Below are positions 28,968 through 38,172 of a DNA stretch of 64,000 bases, one piece after another. The position numbers and the translations under genes are program-made. Numbering within the stretch: the stretch's first letter is position 1; each line of letters opens with the position of its first letter. The DNA comes from Listeria monocytogenes ATCC 19117 (GTDB taxonomy: Bacteria; Bacillota; Bacilli; Lactobacillales; Listeriaceae). Location of the stretch: the NCBI RefSeq assembly GCF_000307025.1, contig NC_018584.1, forward strand, positions 1,364,001-1,428,000, read 5' to 3'. The notes beneath the pieces were generated by a model. That model was not told the origin of the DNA, made no database searches, and was given only the letters and a program-made list of their open reading frames with translations.

Positions 28968-30386
28968 ATGGCAAAACAAGAAATTGGCGTTATAGGAATG
29001 GGCGTTATGGGTCGTAACTTGGCTCTAAACATTGAAAGCCGCGGTCATACAGTATCTATCTTTAACCGCTCGACTGAAAAAACGAAAGCAGTTATGGAAG
29101 AAAATGCGGACAAAAAATTAGTACCAACTTATAGTTTAGAGGAATTTGTCGAATCTCTTGAAGTGCCTCGCCGTATCCTTATTATGGTAAAAGCTGGCGA
29201 TGCTACAGATATGATGATTGAAGCAGTTAAACCTTTCTTAAACGAAGGCGATATTTTAATTGATGGCGGTAATGCTTTCTTCAAAGATACGATTCGTCGT
29301 AATAAAGAACTAAGTGAAGAAGGATTTAACTTCATCGGAACTGGTGTATCAGGCGGAGAAGAAGGTGCACTAAAAGGTCCTTCTATCATGCCAGGTGGTC
29401 AACGCAAGGCATATGACCTTGTAGCACCTATTTTACGTGAAATTGCTGCAGTAGCAGACGGAGAACCTTGTGTGACTTATATTGGTCCAGACGGTGCCGG
29501 ACATTACGTTAAAATGGTGCATAATGGTATCGAATACGGCGATATGCAATTAATCGCAGAAGCTTACACTATTTTGAAAGAAATCGGTGGATTAAGCCAT
29601 GATGAACTTGCTGACGTATTTGAAGAATGGAACAACGGGGAACTTGATAGCTATTTAATCGAGATCACTAAAAACATCCTAAAAGTAAAAGACGAAGAAA
29701 CTGGCAAACCTATTGTCGATGTTATCCTTGATAAAGCAGGTCAAAAAGGAACTGGTAAATGGACTAGCCAAAGCGCACTCGACTTAGGTGTTCCACTTTC
29801 CTTAATTACAGAATCTGTATTTGCTCGTTACATCTCTGCACTTAAAGATGAACGCGTTTATGCAAGTACTGTTTTATCTGGCCCATCTAATTATCGTTTT
29901 GAAGGCGACAAAAAAGCATTTGTTGAATCTGTTCGTCGTGCGCTTTATTTCAGCAAAATCGCATCTTATGCACAAGGTTTTGCACAAATGAGAGCAGCTA
30001 GTGAAGAAAACGATTGGGACTTACAATACGGTGAAATTGCGAAAATTTTCCGCGCTGGTTGTATTATCCGTGCTCGTTTCTTACAAAAAATTACTGATGC
30101 TTATAATAAAGATAAAAATCTTAAAAACTTATTATTAGATCCATATTTCAAAGATATTGCACATAACTACCAAGGCGACCTTCGTACAGTTGTTGCAGAA
30201 GCAGTAAAAGCTGGAATTCCAGTTCCAACATTCACTGCAGCAATTAGCTACTACGATAGCTATCGTTCAGAAGTATTATCTGCAAATCTAATCCAAGCAC
30301 AACGCGACTACTTTGGCGCTCATACGTATGAAAGAGTCGACAAACCTGGCGTATTCCATACAGAATGGCCACAAGTAGAAGATTGA
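28968..30386 (+). CDS. gnd: 6-phosphogluconate dehydrogenase (decarboxylating)
   Basis: This 472-residue enzyme of the oxidative pentose phosphate pathway makes ribulose-5-phosphate and NADPH. The N-terminal Rossmann motif is [16 protein letters not shown]; catalytic segments include [21 protein letters not shown] (split here only for description) and [12 protein letters not shown]. It is the long form typical of Bacillota. It is monocistronic, with its own promoter and terminator. The SD is AAAGGAAG. Confidence 0.97.
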   Translation: MAKQEIGVIGMGVMGRNLALNIESRGHTVSIFNRSTEKTKAVMEENADKKLVPTYSLEEFVESLEVPRRILIMVKAGDATDMMIEAVKPFLNEGDILIDGGNAFFKDTIRRNKELSEEGFNFIGTGVSGGEEGALKGPSIMPGGQRKAYDLVAPILREIAAVADGEPCVTYIGPDGAGHYVKMVHNGIEYGDMQLIAEAYTILKEIGGLSHDELADVFEEWNNGELDSYLIEITKNILKVKDEETGKPIVDVILDKAGQKGTGKWTSQSALDLGVPLSLITESVFARYISALKDERVYASTVLSGPSNYRFEGDKKAFVESVRRALYFSKIASYAQGFAQMRAASEENDWDLQYGEIAKIFRAGCIIRARFLQKITDAYNKDKNLKNLLLDPYFKDIAHNYQGDLRTVVAEAVKAGIPVPTFTAAISYYDSYRSEVLSANLIQAQRDYFGAHTYERVDKPGVFHTEWPQVED

Positions 30387-30396
30387 TGGAAGATAA

Positions 30397-30428
30397 GGCA
30401 TCCACTTTAACGAGTGGGTGCCTTTTTT
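30397..30428 (+). terminator. Terminator after gnd
   Basis: GGCATCCACT/AGTGGGTGCC (30397-30406 with 30413-30422, one G-U pair) is followed by TTTTTT. Confidence 0.92.
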
Positions 30429-30502
30429 ATGAGATTTGAATTAGTAAATCATGGTAAAGTGCTAAAAAATAGTGAAAATATCTATTTATGCGCTGTTATT
30501 AG

Positions 30503-30530
30503 TTGTTTTTGAGCTAAAGTTCGTTACAAT
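30503..30530 (+). promoter_or_regulatory. Promoter of lisRK
   Basis: TTGTTT and TACAAT are spaced by 16 bp, about 45 nt upstream of the lisR ATG. Confidence 0.65.
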
Positions 30531-30576
30531 AGTAATAGGAATATAGTGTAATGACCGAAAGAGAGGGTTAGGCCAA

Positions 30577-31257
30577 ATGAATAGAATATTAATCGTAGAA
30601 GATGAAAAAAACTTAGCACGCTTTATCGAACTCGAATTACAACATGAAAATTATGAAACAGCGGTTGCTAATGATGGACGTGCTGGACTAGAACTCGCAC
30701 TTAATGAAGAATGGGATGCTATTTTACTCGATCTAATGTTGCCGCATTTAAACGGTGTAGAAGTTTGTCGCCGTGTACGCCAAGTGAAACAAACACCCAT
30801 TATTATGATAACCGCACGTGACTCTGTTATCGACCGTGTATCCGGACTGGATCACGGAGCAGATGATTACATCGTCAAACCCTTCGCTATTGAAGAATTA
30901 CTTGCGCGCCTTCGCTCGCTATTGCGTCGGGTGGAAAATGCAGAACAATCTGCTAAACAAACAACGCTACAGTATCGTAATCTAATTGTTGAAAAGGAAA
31001 ATCGCATTGTCAAACGCGACGAAGAAATCATTGACTTAACAAAACGAGAGTATGAACTTTTACTTACGTTAATGGAAAATGTTAATATCGTTCTTACGCG
31101 GGAAGTGTTACTCAATAAAGTATGGGGTTATGAAACAGAAGTAGAAACAAATGTAGTGGATGTGTACGTTCGTTACTTACGAAATAAAATTGATCATCCT
31201 GACGAAGAAAGTTATATCCAAACAGTTCGCGGGACAGGGTATGTGATGCGTACATGA
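30577..31257 (+). CDS. lisR: Response regulator LisR (OmpR family)
   Basis: This 226-residue protein has a receiver domain (1-115), with phosphoacceptor Asp52 in LLDLMLPHL and the conserved K in DDYIVKPF, and an OmpR/PhoB winged-helix domain ending VVDVYVRYLRNKIDHPDEESYIQTVRGTGYVMR. LisRK of L. monocytogenes controls responses to cell-envelope antimicrobials (nisin, cephalosporins), ethanol and acid, and virulence. The SD is AGAGAGGG. Its stop overlaps lisK by 4 nt. Confidence 0.94.
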   Translation: MNRILIVEDEKNLARFIELELQHENYETAVANDGRAGLELALNEEWDAILLDLMLPHLNGVEVCRRVRQVKQTPIIMITARDSVIDRVSGLDHGADDYIVKPFAIEELLARLRSLLRRVENAEQSAKQTTLQYRNLIVEKENRIVKRDEEIIDLTKREYELLLTLMENVNIVLTREVLLNKVWGYETEVETNVVDVYVRYLRNKIDHPDEESYIQTVRGTGYVMRT

Positions 31258-32705
31258 CGACTAGCCCATTTTCCTTAAAAAGTCGTTCTTTGAAATTCAA
31301 ATGGACTTTTGGAGCTAGTGCAGCTATTTTTCTAACTTTTTTCTTATTTTCCTATGCCATTTACCAAGGAATTGGGCAAATGTTGTTAAATGAAGAAGAA
31401 CCAGAAGTAAAAGAACTGCTTCTAGCAACAACGAGCACTTTAACGAATCAAGATTTGACCGATAATGAGGAAATTAAGTATTTATTTAATAACGATAAAA
31501 CGGTGAATCGAAAATTACAAGATCAAGTAATTAATCTGTATGATAAAGACGGCCATTTTATTAATAAGTATTATTTTTCAAGAAGTCAAGATATTACTAG
31601 CATTGATTTTTCGCAGTATTTTGTTAGTGGTACGGACAAGTTTATTATGAATAAACCAACGATTGACGGACAGAAGATGATGACGGCGCAAATGCCCATT
31701 GTAGCGGACGACAATACGACCGTGATTGGTTACGCGCAGGTGGTAAATCCGCTCACTTCCTATAATCGGATGATGGACCGGCTTCTCGTTACGATGATTT
31801 TACTTGGGGCAGTGGCGCTCTTTATTAGTGGAATGCTCGGCTACTTGCTAGCACAAAATTTCTTAAACCCACTGACTCGTCTAGCTCGAACAATGAATGA
31901 TATTCGAAAAAATGGTTTCCAAAAACGAATCGAAACGAAAACCAATTCCCGCGATGAAATTGGCGAATTGACCGTTGTTTTTAATGATATGATGACACGA
32001 ATTGAAACTAGTTTTGAACAGCAAAAGCAATTCGTAGAGGATGCTTCTCATGAATTACGTACCCCAGTGCAAATTATGGAAGGCCATTTAAAATTACTCA
32101 CTCGTTGGGGAAAAGATGATCCGGCTGTACTTGATGAATCATTAAACGCTTCGTTAACGGAATTAGAACGTATGAAAAAATTAGTACAAGAAATGCTTGA
32201 TTTATCAAGAGCGGAACAAATTTCACAAACAAAAGAATTACAAATTACCGATGTAAATGCAACAGTAGAACAAGTAAGACGTAATTTTGAAGTGATGTAT
32301 GAAAATTTCACGTTTACTTTAAAAGAAGATGATACTGATTTACGAGCACTTATTCAACATAATCATTTAGAGCAGATTTTAATTATTATTATGGATAATG
32401 CTGTGAAGTATTCAGGTGACGGCACCGAAGTGGATATGCATGTCTATAAAGAACAAAAGCAAATCCATATTGATGTGCGCGATTACGGGGAAGGCATCTC
32501 ACAAGAAGAGATTGATAAAATATTCAATCGCTTCTACCGTGTAGATAAAGCCAGAAGCCGCGAAAAAGGTGGTAATGGCCTCGGACTTGCGATTGCTAAA
32601 CAATTAGTCGAAGGATATTTAGGAACGATTAATGCGGTTAGTGAGCCAGATAAAGGTACAACGATAAAAATTACACTTCCTTACATTGAACCAAAATCTA
32701 AATAA
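31254..32705 (+). CDS. lisK: Sensor histidine kinase LisK
   Basis: This 483-residue membrane kinase has a first membrane helix near 17-37, an extracytoplasmic sensor domain of about 120 residues, a second helix near 175-197, a HAMP domain, a phosphoacceptor box FVEDASHELRTPVQIM, and an HATPase domain with DNAVKYS, DYGEGIS and GNGLGLAIAKQLVE. It phosphorylates LisR. The start overlaps the lisR stop (ATGA). A strong bidirectional terminator follows. Confidence 0.94.
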   Translation: MTTSPFSLKSRSLKFKWTFGASAAIFLTFFLFSYAIYQGIGQMLLNEEEPEVKELLLATTSTLTNQDLTDNEEIKYLFNNDKTVNRKLQDQVINLYDKDGHFINKYYFSRSQDITSIDFSQYFVSGTDKFIMNKPTIDGQKMMTAQMPIVADDNTTVIGYAQVVNPLTSYNRMMDRLLVTMILLGAVALFISGMLGYLLAQNFLNPLTRLARTMNDIRKNGFQKRIETKTNSRDEIGELTVVFNDMMTRIETSFEQQKQFVEDASHELRTPVQIMEGHLKLLTRWGKDDPAVLDESLNASLTELERMKKLVQEMLDLSRAEQISQTKELQITDVNATVEQVRRNFEVMYENFTFTLKEDDTDLRALIQHNHLEQILIIIMDNAVKYSGDGTEVDMHVYKEQKQIHIDVRDYGEGISQEEIDKIFNRFYRVDKARSREKGGNGLGLAIAKQLVEGYLGTINAVSEPDKGTTIKITLPYIEPKSK

Positions 32706-32743
32706 AAAAACCGCAACCTTATGACGAGGTTGCGGTTTTTTTT
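32704..32743. terminator. Bidirectional terminator lisK / yidC
   Basis: The 9-bp stem CCGCAACCT/AGGTTGCGG (32711-32719 with 32727-32735) has an A-run before and eight T after. It terminates the convergent lisRK and yidC transcripts. Confidence 0.93.
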
Positions 32744-33569
32744 ATTTTTCTTTCTTTTGTTCTTCCACGATTTGCTCGAATTCTTTTTCTTCTTGCTCCA
32801 TTACTTTAATTTCTGGGTGTTTATTCATGTAAAGTTTTTTCGTTAGTAATGTTTGACCTGCTAAGAAGAGTCCGCCGACAGCCCAGTATAACGCTAGTGC
32901 AGAGGGAGCTGTGAAGGAAACGAATAAAATCATAATAGGAGACATTAAACCGATAATTTTCATTTGTTTCTTTTGTTCTGGTGAATAACCAATCATGGAA
33001 ACAAAGTATTGTGCTAAGTAGACAAGCCCGGCGATAATTGCCAGCACCATATCCGGTGAACCTAAGTTAAACCATAAGAATGTGTGGCTAGCAATTTCGG
33101 AAGATCCGCGAATAGCATAATAGAAAGCCATCAATATTGGCATTTGAATAAGTAATGGTAAACAACCCATTTGCATTGGATTGATATTATACTTGGAATA
33201 GACGGCCATCATTTCTTTTTGAATAGTGGCTTGTTCTTCTTTCGATGTTGCACGTTTTAGTCGAGCTTGAATTTCATCAATTTCTGGTTTGGCAACGGCC
33301 ATTTTGGATTGCATTCCCATTTGAGCTTTAGCAGTACGCAAGTTTAGTGGCATAATTAGTGCACGGATAAGTAACGTTGTAATAATAATCGCAATTCCGT
33401 AATTACCCCCAACAAACTTTGCAACGAACATAATAAAACTAGTAAATGGTTGGATTAAATAAGTGCTGAAAAAACCATCTGTATTTTGTGAAGGGTCCAT
33501 ACTACAACCTGTAAGTAATAGTAAAGCACCAAGTAAAACGCTAATTAAAATAATATTTTTCTTTTTCAA
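32742..33569 (-). CDS. yidC: Membrane protein insertase YidC/OxaA (YidC2 type)
   Basis: This 275-residue Gram-positive YidC has a lipoprotein signal (lipobox LLTGC near residue 22), five membrane helices and a charged C-terminal tail. The hydrophilic-groove arginine is in [17 protein letters not shown]. It inserts small membrane proteins with or without Sec. The start is TTG at 33569; AGGAGG at 33581-33586 lies 11 nt upstream, and a three-codon frame AUGAAACAUUGA overlaps the TTG. The second copy expected next to rnpA is outside this window. Expression is probably controlled by the ORF upstream. Confidence 0.93.
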
Positions 33570-33571
33570 TG

Positions 33572-33625
33572 TTTCATTTTCCTCCTAAATAGTAAAATAA
33601 TCAATTCATACGTTGGAAAATGAAA
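33572..33625 (-). promoter_or_regulatory. Stem-loop sequestering the yidC ribosome-binding site
   Basis: In the mRNA, TTTCATTTTCC (33625 to 33615, within the last codons of the leader ORF) is exactly complementary to GGAAAATGAAA (33582 to 33572). The latter covers the last GG of the AGGAGG and the bases before the yidC TTG. The stem is 11 perfect base pairs with a 32-nt loop. This is the layout by which mifM controls yidC2 in Bacillus. Confidence 0.75.
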
Positions 33626-33887
33626 AACTGTCTTCATCATCAGTAATGGCGCTACATTTCCTGGTTATAGCCAGCCAATTAATAACAAAATTAGGCGTAG
33701 TTATATAAATTTGAGCTCGAAGTGAAATTTTTACTAGCTTTAAGCAGATAGCGTCAGCGGGTAGCACCATTTTCGGTTTTAATAATGTAATGGCTGACCA
33801 ATAACTGAAAATCGTCAACATTAATAAAAACGTTACTGTGAGTGAAATGAATTCTGGTTCAAGTAAAATTTGTAAAATGGAAATCAT
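33606..33887 (-). CDS. MifM-like leader peptide (putative translation-arrest sensor)
   Basis: This 93-residue ORF lies 36 nt upstream of the yidC start. An N-terminal membrane helix spans about residues 12-36. The C-terminus reads NFVINWLAITRKCSAIT followed by DDEDSFSFSNV. Bacillus MifM, as I recall it, has the same plan: an N-terminal membrane segment, then a stall region with RITTWI and a downstream acidic DEED. The ring Trp and acidic cluster are about 12-13 residues apart in both. MifM stalls the ribosome when membrane insertion is low, which opens the yidC2 ribosome site. The ATG at 33887 follows AAAGGAG. The homology is inferred from position and motif; the rest of the sequence is diverged. 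Confidence 0.75.
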   Translation of the reverse strand: MISILQILLEPEFISLTVTFLLMLTIFSYWSAITLLKPKMVLPADAICLKLVKISLRAQIYITTPNFVINWLAITRKCSAITDDEDSFSFSNV

Positions 33888-33926
33888 GCCACGCAGTCGC
33901 TCCTTTCAAGGTTTTAGTACTCATTA

Positions 33927-33955
33927 ACTATAATGCAAAAAGAGCTATAGCACAA
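33927..33955 (-). promoter_or_regulatory. Promoter of the leader ORF-yidC transcript
   Basis: On the minus strand TTGTGC and TATAGT are spaced by 17 bp. The start would be near 33920, giving about 30 nt before the leader ORF, so the leader and yidC share one transcript separate from acylphosphatase. Confidence 0.78.
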
Positions 33956-33972
33956 CTACTATTTTTGGAATT

Positions 33973-34254
33973 TTAGTAAACGATATCAAATGTTTTTCGT
34001 TCTTCTACAGGGGCACCTTTGTAAATATAAACGTGTTCGATACGACAACCGGGCGATGGGCCTTTTTTGATAGCATCAATGAATTTATTTAAGTTTTCTT
34101 CTTCAGCAATTGCATGAATTTCAACGGAACCGTCATCTAAATTTTTCACTGTTCCACTAATGTCATATTTGTAAGCAACGTGTTTGGTTGTGTAACGAAA
34201 TCCAACACCTTGCACAAATCCAGTCACTCTCAAAATCGCTGTATCTCTAGCCAT
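33973..34254 (-). CDS. acyP: Acylphosphatase
   Basis: This 93-residue enzyme hydrolyses acyl phosphates such as 1,3-bisphosphoglycerate or carbamoyl phosphate. The phosphate loop [16 protein letters not shown] with its catalytic Arg, and the later [13 protein letters not shown] containing the catalytic Asn, are both present. The ATG at 34254 is preceded by AAAGGAG. I see no terminator between it and the yidC leader, so some read-through is possible. It is divergent from the DUF1033 gene. Confidence 0.94.
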   Translation of the reverse strand: MARDTAILRVTGFVQGVGFRYTTKHVAYKYDISGTVKNLDDGSVEIHAIAEEENLNKFIDAIKKGPSPGCRIEHVYIYKGAPVEERKTFDIVY

Positions 34255-34393
34255 AACGAAACCAACTCCTTTTATTTTTCCTTATTACTAGTGTATCTTT
34301 TTTTAGCATTACTTTCAAAAATTTGCATTCCAGTATTTCCAGAAAGCTTATGCTATAATAAGTGTATTATATTTACTGTTGGGAGTTTTTGAT

Positions 34394-34741
34394 ATGACAA
34401 AATGGAATGTCTATCTAACTAAAGGAGAATACGAGCCTTGGTGGTTTTTCGAGGAATGGGAAACTTCCATTCAAGCCGACTTTGCTTTTTCAGATAAGGA
34501 AGCTGCCTTTCTGAAGTATCAAGAGTTAGCAGACGAGTTACTACGGAATTATCCTAATCATCAAACAAAAAAAGATTGTTTGTTAGCAGCTTGGAATGAA
34601 GAAGAAGTTGAGTACTGCGAGGACTGTGAAGATGATATTCAAACATTTCACGGGCTTATTTTATTTTCTGATGGGGAAGTGTATCAACCAACTCCCGAAG
34701 AAAAAGAGACGATTTTTAAACCTGTTTTAACCTTTGCTTGA
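34394..34741 (+). CDS. DUF1033 family protein
   Basis: This 115-residue acidic protein has the DUF1033 features: an N-terminal WNVYLTKGEYEPWWFFEEW and a central CEDCEDDIQTFHGL. The function is unknown. The ATG at 34394 follows GGGAG; five extra codons upstream are unlikely. An extended -10 (TGCTATAAT, with TATAAT at 34354-34359) lies about 35 nt upstream. It is 28 bp from idi2 and probably in one operon with it. Confidence 0.8.
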   Translation: MTKWNVYLTKGEYEPWWFFEEWETSIQADFAFSDKEAAFLKYQELADELLRNYPNHQTKKDCLLAAWNEEEVEYCEDCEDDIQTFHGLILFSDGEVYQPTPEEKETIFKPVLTFA

Positions 34742-34769
34742 GGCGAAAAGAAATTTGGAGGATTAACAC

Positions 34770-35846
34770 ATGCAGAAGAACGATGACTTATTAAGAGAAC
34801 GTCGAAAAGACGAACACGTGGCTCTTGGAGTAAAACAGAATGAGCAGTTAGCGCCATCGAGTTTAGAAGATATTCAACTGATTGGAACTTCTATCCCGCG
34901 CTATAATGTGAAAGATATCGATTTAACCACAACTATTGTGGGGACCAATGTGCCTTTCCCATTGTATATTAATGCGATGACAGGTGGAAGTCGGCATACG
35001 AAAAAAATTAATGCCGAACTTGCTGAAATAGCACGCGAAGTAGCTATCCCAATGGCTGTTGGTTCCCAGTCTGCAGCTCTAAAAAATAGTTCGCTAATAG
35101 ATACCTATAAAATTGTCAGAGAAATCAATCCGAATGGGATGATTTTAGCAAATATTAGTCCAGAAGTAGCCCTTCAAGAGGGACTTCGGGCGATCGAAAT
35201 GTTAGAGGCAAATGCACTTCAAATTCATATTAACCCGGCACAAGAATTAGTTATGCAAGAAGGCGACCGTTCTTTTAGTCATTGGCTAACTAGAATAGAA
35301 GAGTACGTCAAGCTTTCGCCAGTTCCAGTAGTTGTAAAAGAAGTTGGCTTTGGAATGACGCGTGAAACAGTAAAAACGCTAGCTGATATCGGCGTTCAAA
35401 CCGTAGATTTAGCTGGAAAAGGCGGAACAAACTTTGCCCAAATTGAAAATGACCGCCGCCGTGATCAAGCATATGATTTCTTACTTGATTGGGGTATTTC
35501 CACCGGACAGGCTTTAATAGACATGCAACACCAAGATGCGCCAAAGATTGCTTATTTAGCGTCAGGTGGTATTAGGAACCCGTTAGATATCGTTAAAGCA
35601 TTAGCGCTCGGAGCAGATAGTGTAGGTATGGCAGGACAAATTATTTATTCACTAAAAAAAGAGGGCGTCACCAAAACCATTGAAAAACTGGAGCTATGGA
35701 AAGAACAACTACGTGGCTTATTTGTTCTTGCAAATGCGAAAAACATCTCAGAATTAAAAACAACGCCATTAATCATAAGTGGTGAACTTGCTAAATGGGG
35801 CGCATTACGAGAAATCGATTTAGTCAAACTAGCTAATAGAAAATAA
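34770..35846 (+). CDS. fni: Type 2 isopentenyl-diphosphate delta-isomerase
   Basis: This 358-residue FMN/NADPH-dependent IDI-2 interconverts IPP and DMAPP, an essential step when isoprenoids come from mevalonate. Signatures are INAMTGGS (FMN), the conserved QIHINPAQELVMQEGDR with a metal-binding Glu, and the glycine loops DLAGKGGTNF and ASGGIRNPLD. The MEP entry enzyme Dxs is also in this window, so this organism appears to use both routes. The SD is TTGGAGG. Confidence 0.95.
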   Translation: MQKNDDLLRERRKDEHVALGVKQNEQLAPSSLEDIQLIGTSIPRYNVKDIDLTTTIVGTNVPFPLYINAMTGGSRHTKKINAELAEIAREVAIPMAVGSQSAALKNSSLIDTYKIVREINPNGMILANISPEVALQEGLRAIEMLEANALQIHINPAQELVMQEGDRSFSHWLTRIEEYVKLSPVPVVVKEVGFGMTRETVKTLADIGVQTVDLAGKGGTNFAQIENDRRRDQAYDFLLDWGISTGQALIDMQHQDAPKIAYLASGGIRNPLDIVKALALGADSVGMAGQIIYSLKKEGVTKTIEKLELWKEQLRGLFVLANAKNISELKTTPLIISGELAKWGALREIDLVKLANRK

Positions 35847-35885
35847 AAACCAGCTGCTATTCATTTAGCAAAGCTGGTTTTTTAT
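35844..35885. terminator. Bidirectional terminator fni / trhO
   Basis: ACCAGCT/AGCTGGT (35849-35855 with 35872-35878), extended by GCTA/TAGC, has an A-run before and a T-run after. It serves both convergent genes. Confidence 0.9.
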
Positions 35886-36845
35886 TTATTGAACCATTTC
35901 TGGTAAAGTTTCATCGATTGCTTGAAGACGTTCAGTGAATTCTTCTTTAGATAAATTTTTCGTATAAAGATTTGCGGGATGAACGCGGCAATCATGCGAA
36001 CAACTACGCAAATATTTTTTCTCATTTTCGATAGAAGCTAGGATTTGCTTATTGCAATACGGGTTAGCACAATTGATGTAACGTTCGCAAGGCGTGCCGT
36101 CAAAGTAATCTTTCCCAACGATAGTAGGGTTTACTTGGTTAATCGGAACCGCGATTCTTTCATCAAAAACGTACATTTGGCCGTCCCAAAGTTCCCCTTT
36201 GGTTTCTTCGTTTTTACCGTAAGTCGCAATCCCGCCGTGAAGTTGACTTACATCATCAAAACCCGCTGTTTTTAACCAACCGGAAAATTTCTCACAACGA
36301 ATACCACCAGTACAGTAAGTGACGATTTTTTTATCAGCAAGTTGCTCGCGATTATCTTCAATCCATCCTGGTAACTCACGGAAATTTTGAATATCTGGAC
36401 GAACAGCGCCGCGGAAATGACCGATATCAAATTCATAATCATTTCTAGCGTCTAAAATAACCGTATCTTCATCCAACAATGCTTCACGAAACTCAGAAGG
36501 CTCTAAATAAGTCCCTGTAACTTCTAAAGGATTAACATCTTCTTCTAAACTTAAACTAACAATTTCAGCACGAGGCCGTACATGCATTTTCTTAAAAGCA
36601 TGAGCATCAGCCGCGTCAATTTTAAATACCATATCAGCGAAGCGAGCATCGTTTGCCATATAATCCATATATTTGTTTGTTGCTTCTACTGTACCCGAAA
36701 CGGTGCCATTAATCCCCTCAGTAGCCACCAAAATTCGGCCTTTTAATCCCATTTCTTTGCAAGCAGCAAGATGCTCTTTTGCAAAAGTTTCTGGATCATC
36801 AATCGTTGTGTATTTGTAATATAACAACACTTGATAGTCACTCAT
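35886..36845 (-). CDS. trhO: tRNA uridine(34) hydroxylase, rhodanese family
   Basis: This 319-residue protein has an N-terminal acylphosphatase-like domain, a rhodanese domain with catalytic cysteine in [13 protein letters not shown], and a C-terminal cysteine-rich tail ([26 protein letters not shown]). The TrhO/YbfQ (UPF0176) family hydroxylates U34 of tRNAs from prephenate-independent chemistry. The ATG at 36845 ([10 protein letters not shown]) is preceded by AAGGGTGATAAG; the ten extra upstream residues of the open frame are unlikely. The function is by family. Confidence 0.9.
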   Translation of the reverse strand: MSDYQVLLYYKYTTIDDPETFAKEHLAACKEMGLKGRILVATEGINGTVSGTVEATNKYMDYMANDARFADMVFKIDAADAHAFKKMHVRPRAEIVSLSLEEDVNPLEVTGTYLEPSEFREALLDEDTVILDARNDYEFDIGHFRGAVRPDIQNFRELPGWIEDNREQLADKKIVTYCTGGIRCEKFSGWLKTAGFDDVSQLHGGIATYGKNEETKGELWDGQMYVFDERIAVPINQVNPTIVGKDYFDGTPCERYINCANPYCNKQILASIENEKKYLRSCSHDCRVHPANLYTKNLSKEEFTERLQAIDETLPEMVQ

Positions 36846-36911
36846 AATCTTATCACCCTTCAAAATGTATTTCATGTGTAAGAAAAATTCTCCACAAGTT
36901 TGCGCATTAAT

Positions 36912-36940
36912 ACTATACTATAGCAAATTCAGACTGGCAA
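36912..36940 (-). promoter_or_regulatory. Promoter of trhO
   Basis: On the minus strand TTGCCA and TATAGT are spaced by 17 bp. The divergent yitT gene appears to use an extended -10 (TGGTATACT) at about 37003-37011. Confidence 0.7.
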
Positions 36941-37095
36941 GTAACCGAACCGTAAAAAAATGCTTCTTATAGTTAACTATATGTACAAGTACAAAAAAGC
37001 TATGGTATACTTATTAAATATGAAGCGAAAATTTTGTTGATGAAAGCAAATCCTGTTTTCATTGCCTAAAATAAAGAATGAAGTAAGGATTGGGC

Positions 37096-38022
37096 GTGAG
37101 CTATGTGCAAATAAATGAATCGTTTATGGAAGAACTAGCTTTAAAAAAAGTAAAACAAGAACGCAGGAAAAGGTTGAAGTGGTTTGTTTATAAGTTTTTA
37201 ATGATTACCTTTGGCGCAATTTTGATGGGGGTTGGGCTGGAACTTTTCCTTGTAAACAACCGAATTTTAGATGGTGGAGTCGTTGGTATTTCGATTATTA
37301 TTTCGCAACTAACGCCGCTGCCACTAGGGGTTTTAACTTTTGTACTTAATATTCCGTTTTTCATCATAGGTTACCGAAAAATCGGAAAAGTATTTGCGCT
37401 GTTTACATTGTACGGAATTGCAGTCATGTCGATTGTAACGCTCGTTTTACACGATATGGATCCAGTGACAGATGATTTACTACTTGCGACTGTTTTTGGC
37501 GGAATGACGCTTGGTCTTGGGGTGGGTCTTGTTATTCGTAACGGAGGGGCGCTTGATGGAACAGAAATCATTTCAATCATTATTAACGGTCGGACGCCAT
37601 TTTCAACAGGACAAATTATTATGTTTATTAATATTGTTATTTTTATCGTTGCTGGACTTGTGTTCAACTGGGATCGAGCGATGTATTCCTTAATTACGTA
37701 TTTCCTAGCGTATAAAGTAATTGATATTGTTATTCAAGGTGTAGATGAATCGAAAAGTGCTTTTATTATCAGCCGCTATTACGAGGAAATTGGAGCAGAA
37801 ATTATGGAGCAACTTGGAAAAGGTGTTACATACTTAGATGCAACTGGCGGGTATTCCGGTGATGTAAGAAAAGTAGTTTTCGTTATCGTCTCAAGATTTG
37901 AAGAAGTAAAAGTGAAAGCCATTCTGGATGAAATAGATCCAGATGCCTTCTTAGCTGTCGGAGGAAGTATGTCGGAAGTCCGCGGCGGAAAGCTGATGAA
38001 CACGAAAACACCGCACCTATAA
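37096..38022 (+). CDS. YitT/DUF161 membrane protein
   Basis: This 308-residue protein has five to six membrane helices in the first 210 residues (FGAILMGVGLELFLVNNRILDGGVVG is characteristic) and a C-terminal cytoplasmic DUF2179 domain (GVTYLDATGGYSGDVRKVVFVIV). The family is widespread in Bacillota and its transport substrate is unknown. I place the start at GTG 37096, 6 nt after AAGTAAGGA; a TTG at 37090 would be too close to that SD. Confidence 0.85.
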   Translation: MSYVQINESFMEELALKKVKQERRKRLKWFVYKFLMITFGAILMGVGLELFLVNNRILDGGVVGISIIISQLTPLPLGVLTFVLNIPFFIIGYRKIGKVFALFTLYGIAVMSIVTLVLHDMDPVTDDLLLATVFGGMTLGLGVGLVIRNGGALDGTEIISIIINGRTPFSTGQIIMFINIVIFIVAGLVFNWDRAMYSLITYFLAYKVIDIVIQGVDESKSAFIISRYYEEIGAEIMEQLGKGVTYLDATGGYSGDVRKVVFVIVSRFEEVKVKAILDEIDPDAFLAVGGSMSEVRGGKLMNTKTPHL

Positions 38023-38032
38023 CAAAACAGAA

Positions 38033-38067
38033 ACCATATATCTCCTACTTGGGATATATGGTTTTTT
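38033..38067 (+). terminator. Terminator after the YitT-family gene
   Basis: ACCATATATC/GATATATGGT (38033-38042 with 38053-38062) is followed by TTTTTT. The T-run overlaps the -35 of the next promoter. Confidence 0.9.
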
Positions 38068-38095
38068 GACGAAAGGAAACATTTGTTTGTATAAT
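38066..38095 (+). promoter_or_regulatory. Promoter of ftsK
   Basis: TTGACG and a perfect TATAAT are spaced by 18 bp. The transcript start near 38102 rules out the far upstream ATG at 38107 as a well-placed start. Confidence 0.82.
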
Positions 38096-38172
38096 AGGGC
38101 TATAGTATGAGCGACAGAACGGATAGATGTGCTATAATAAAACAAGCAAAAAAGGAATGGGTGGGACTTGAA

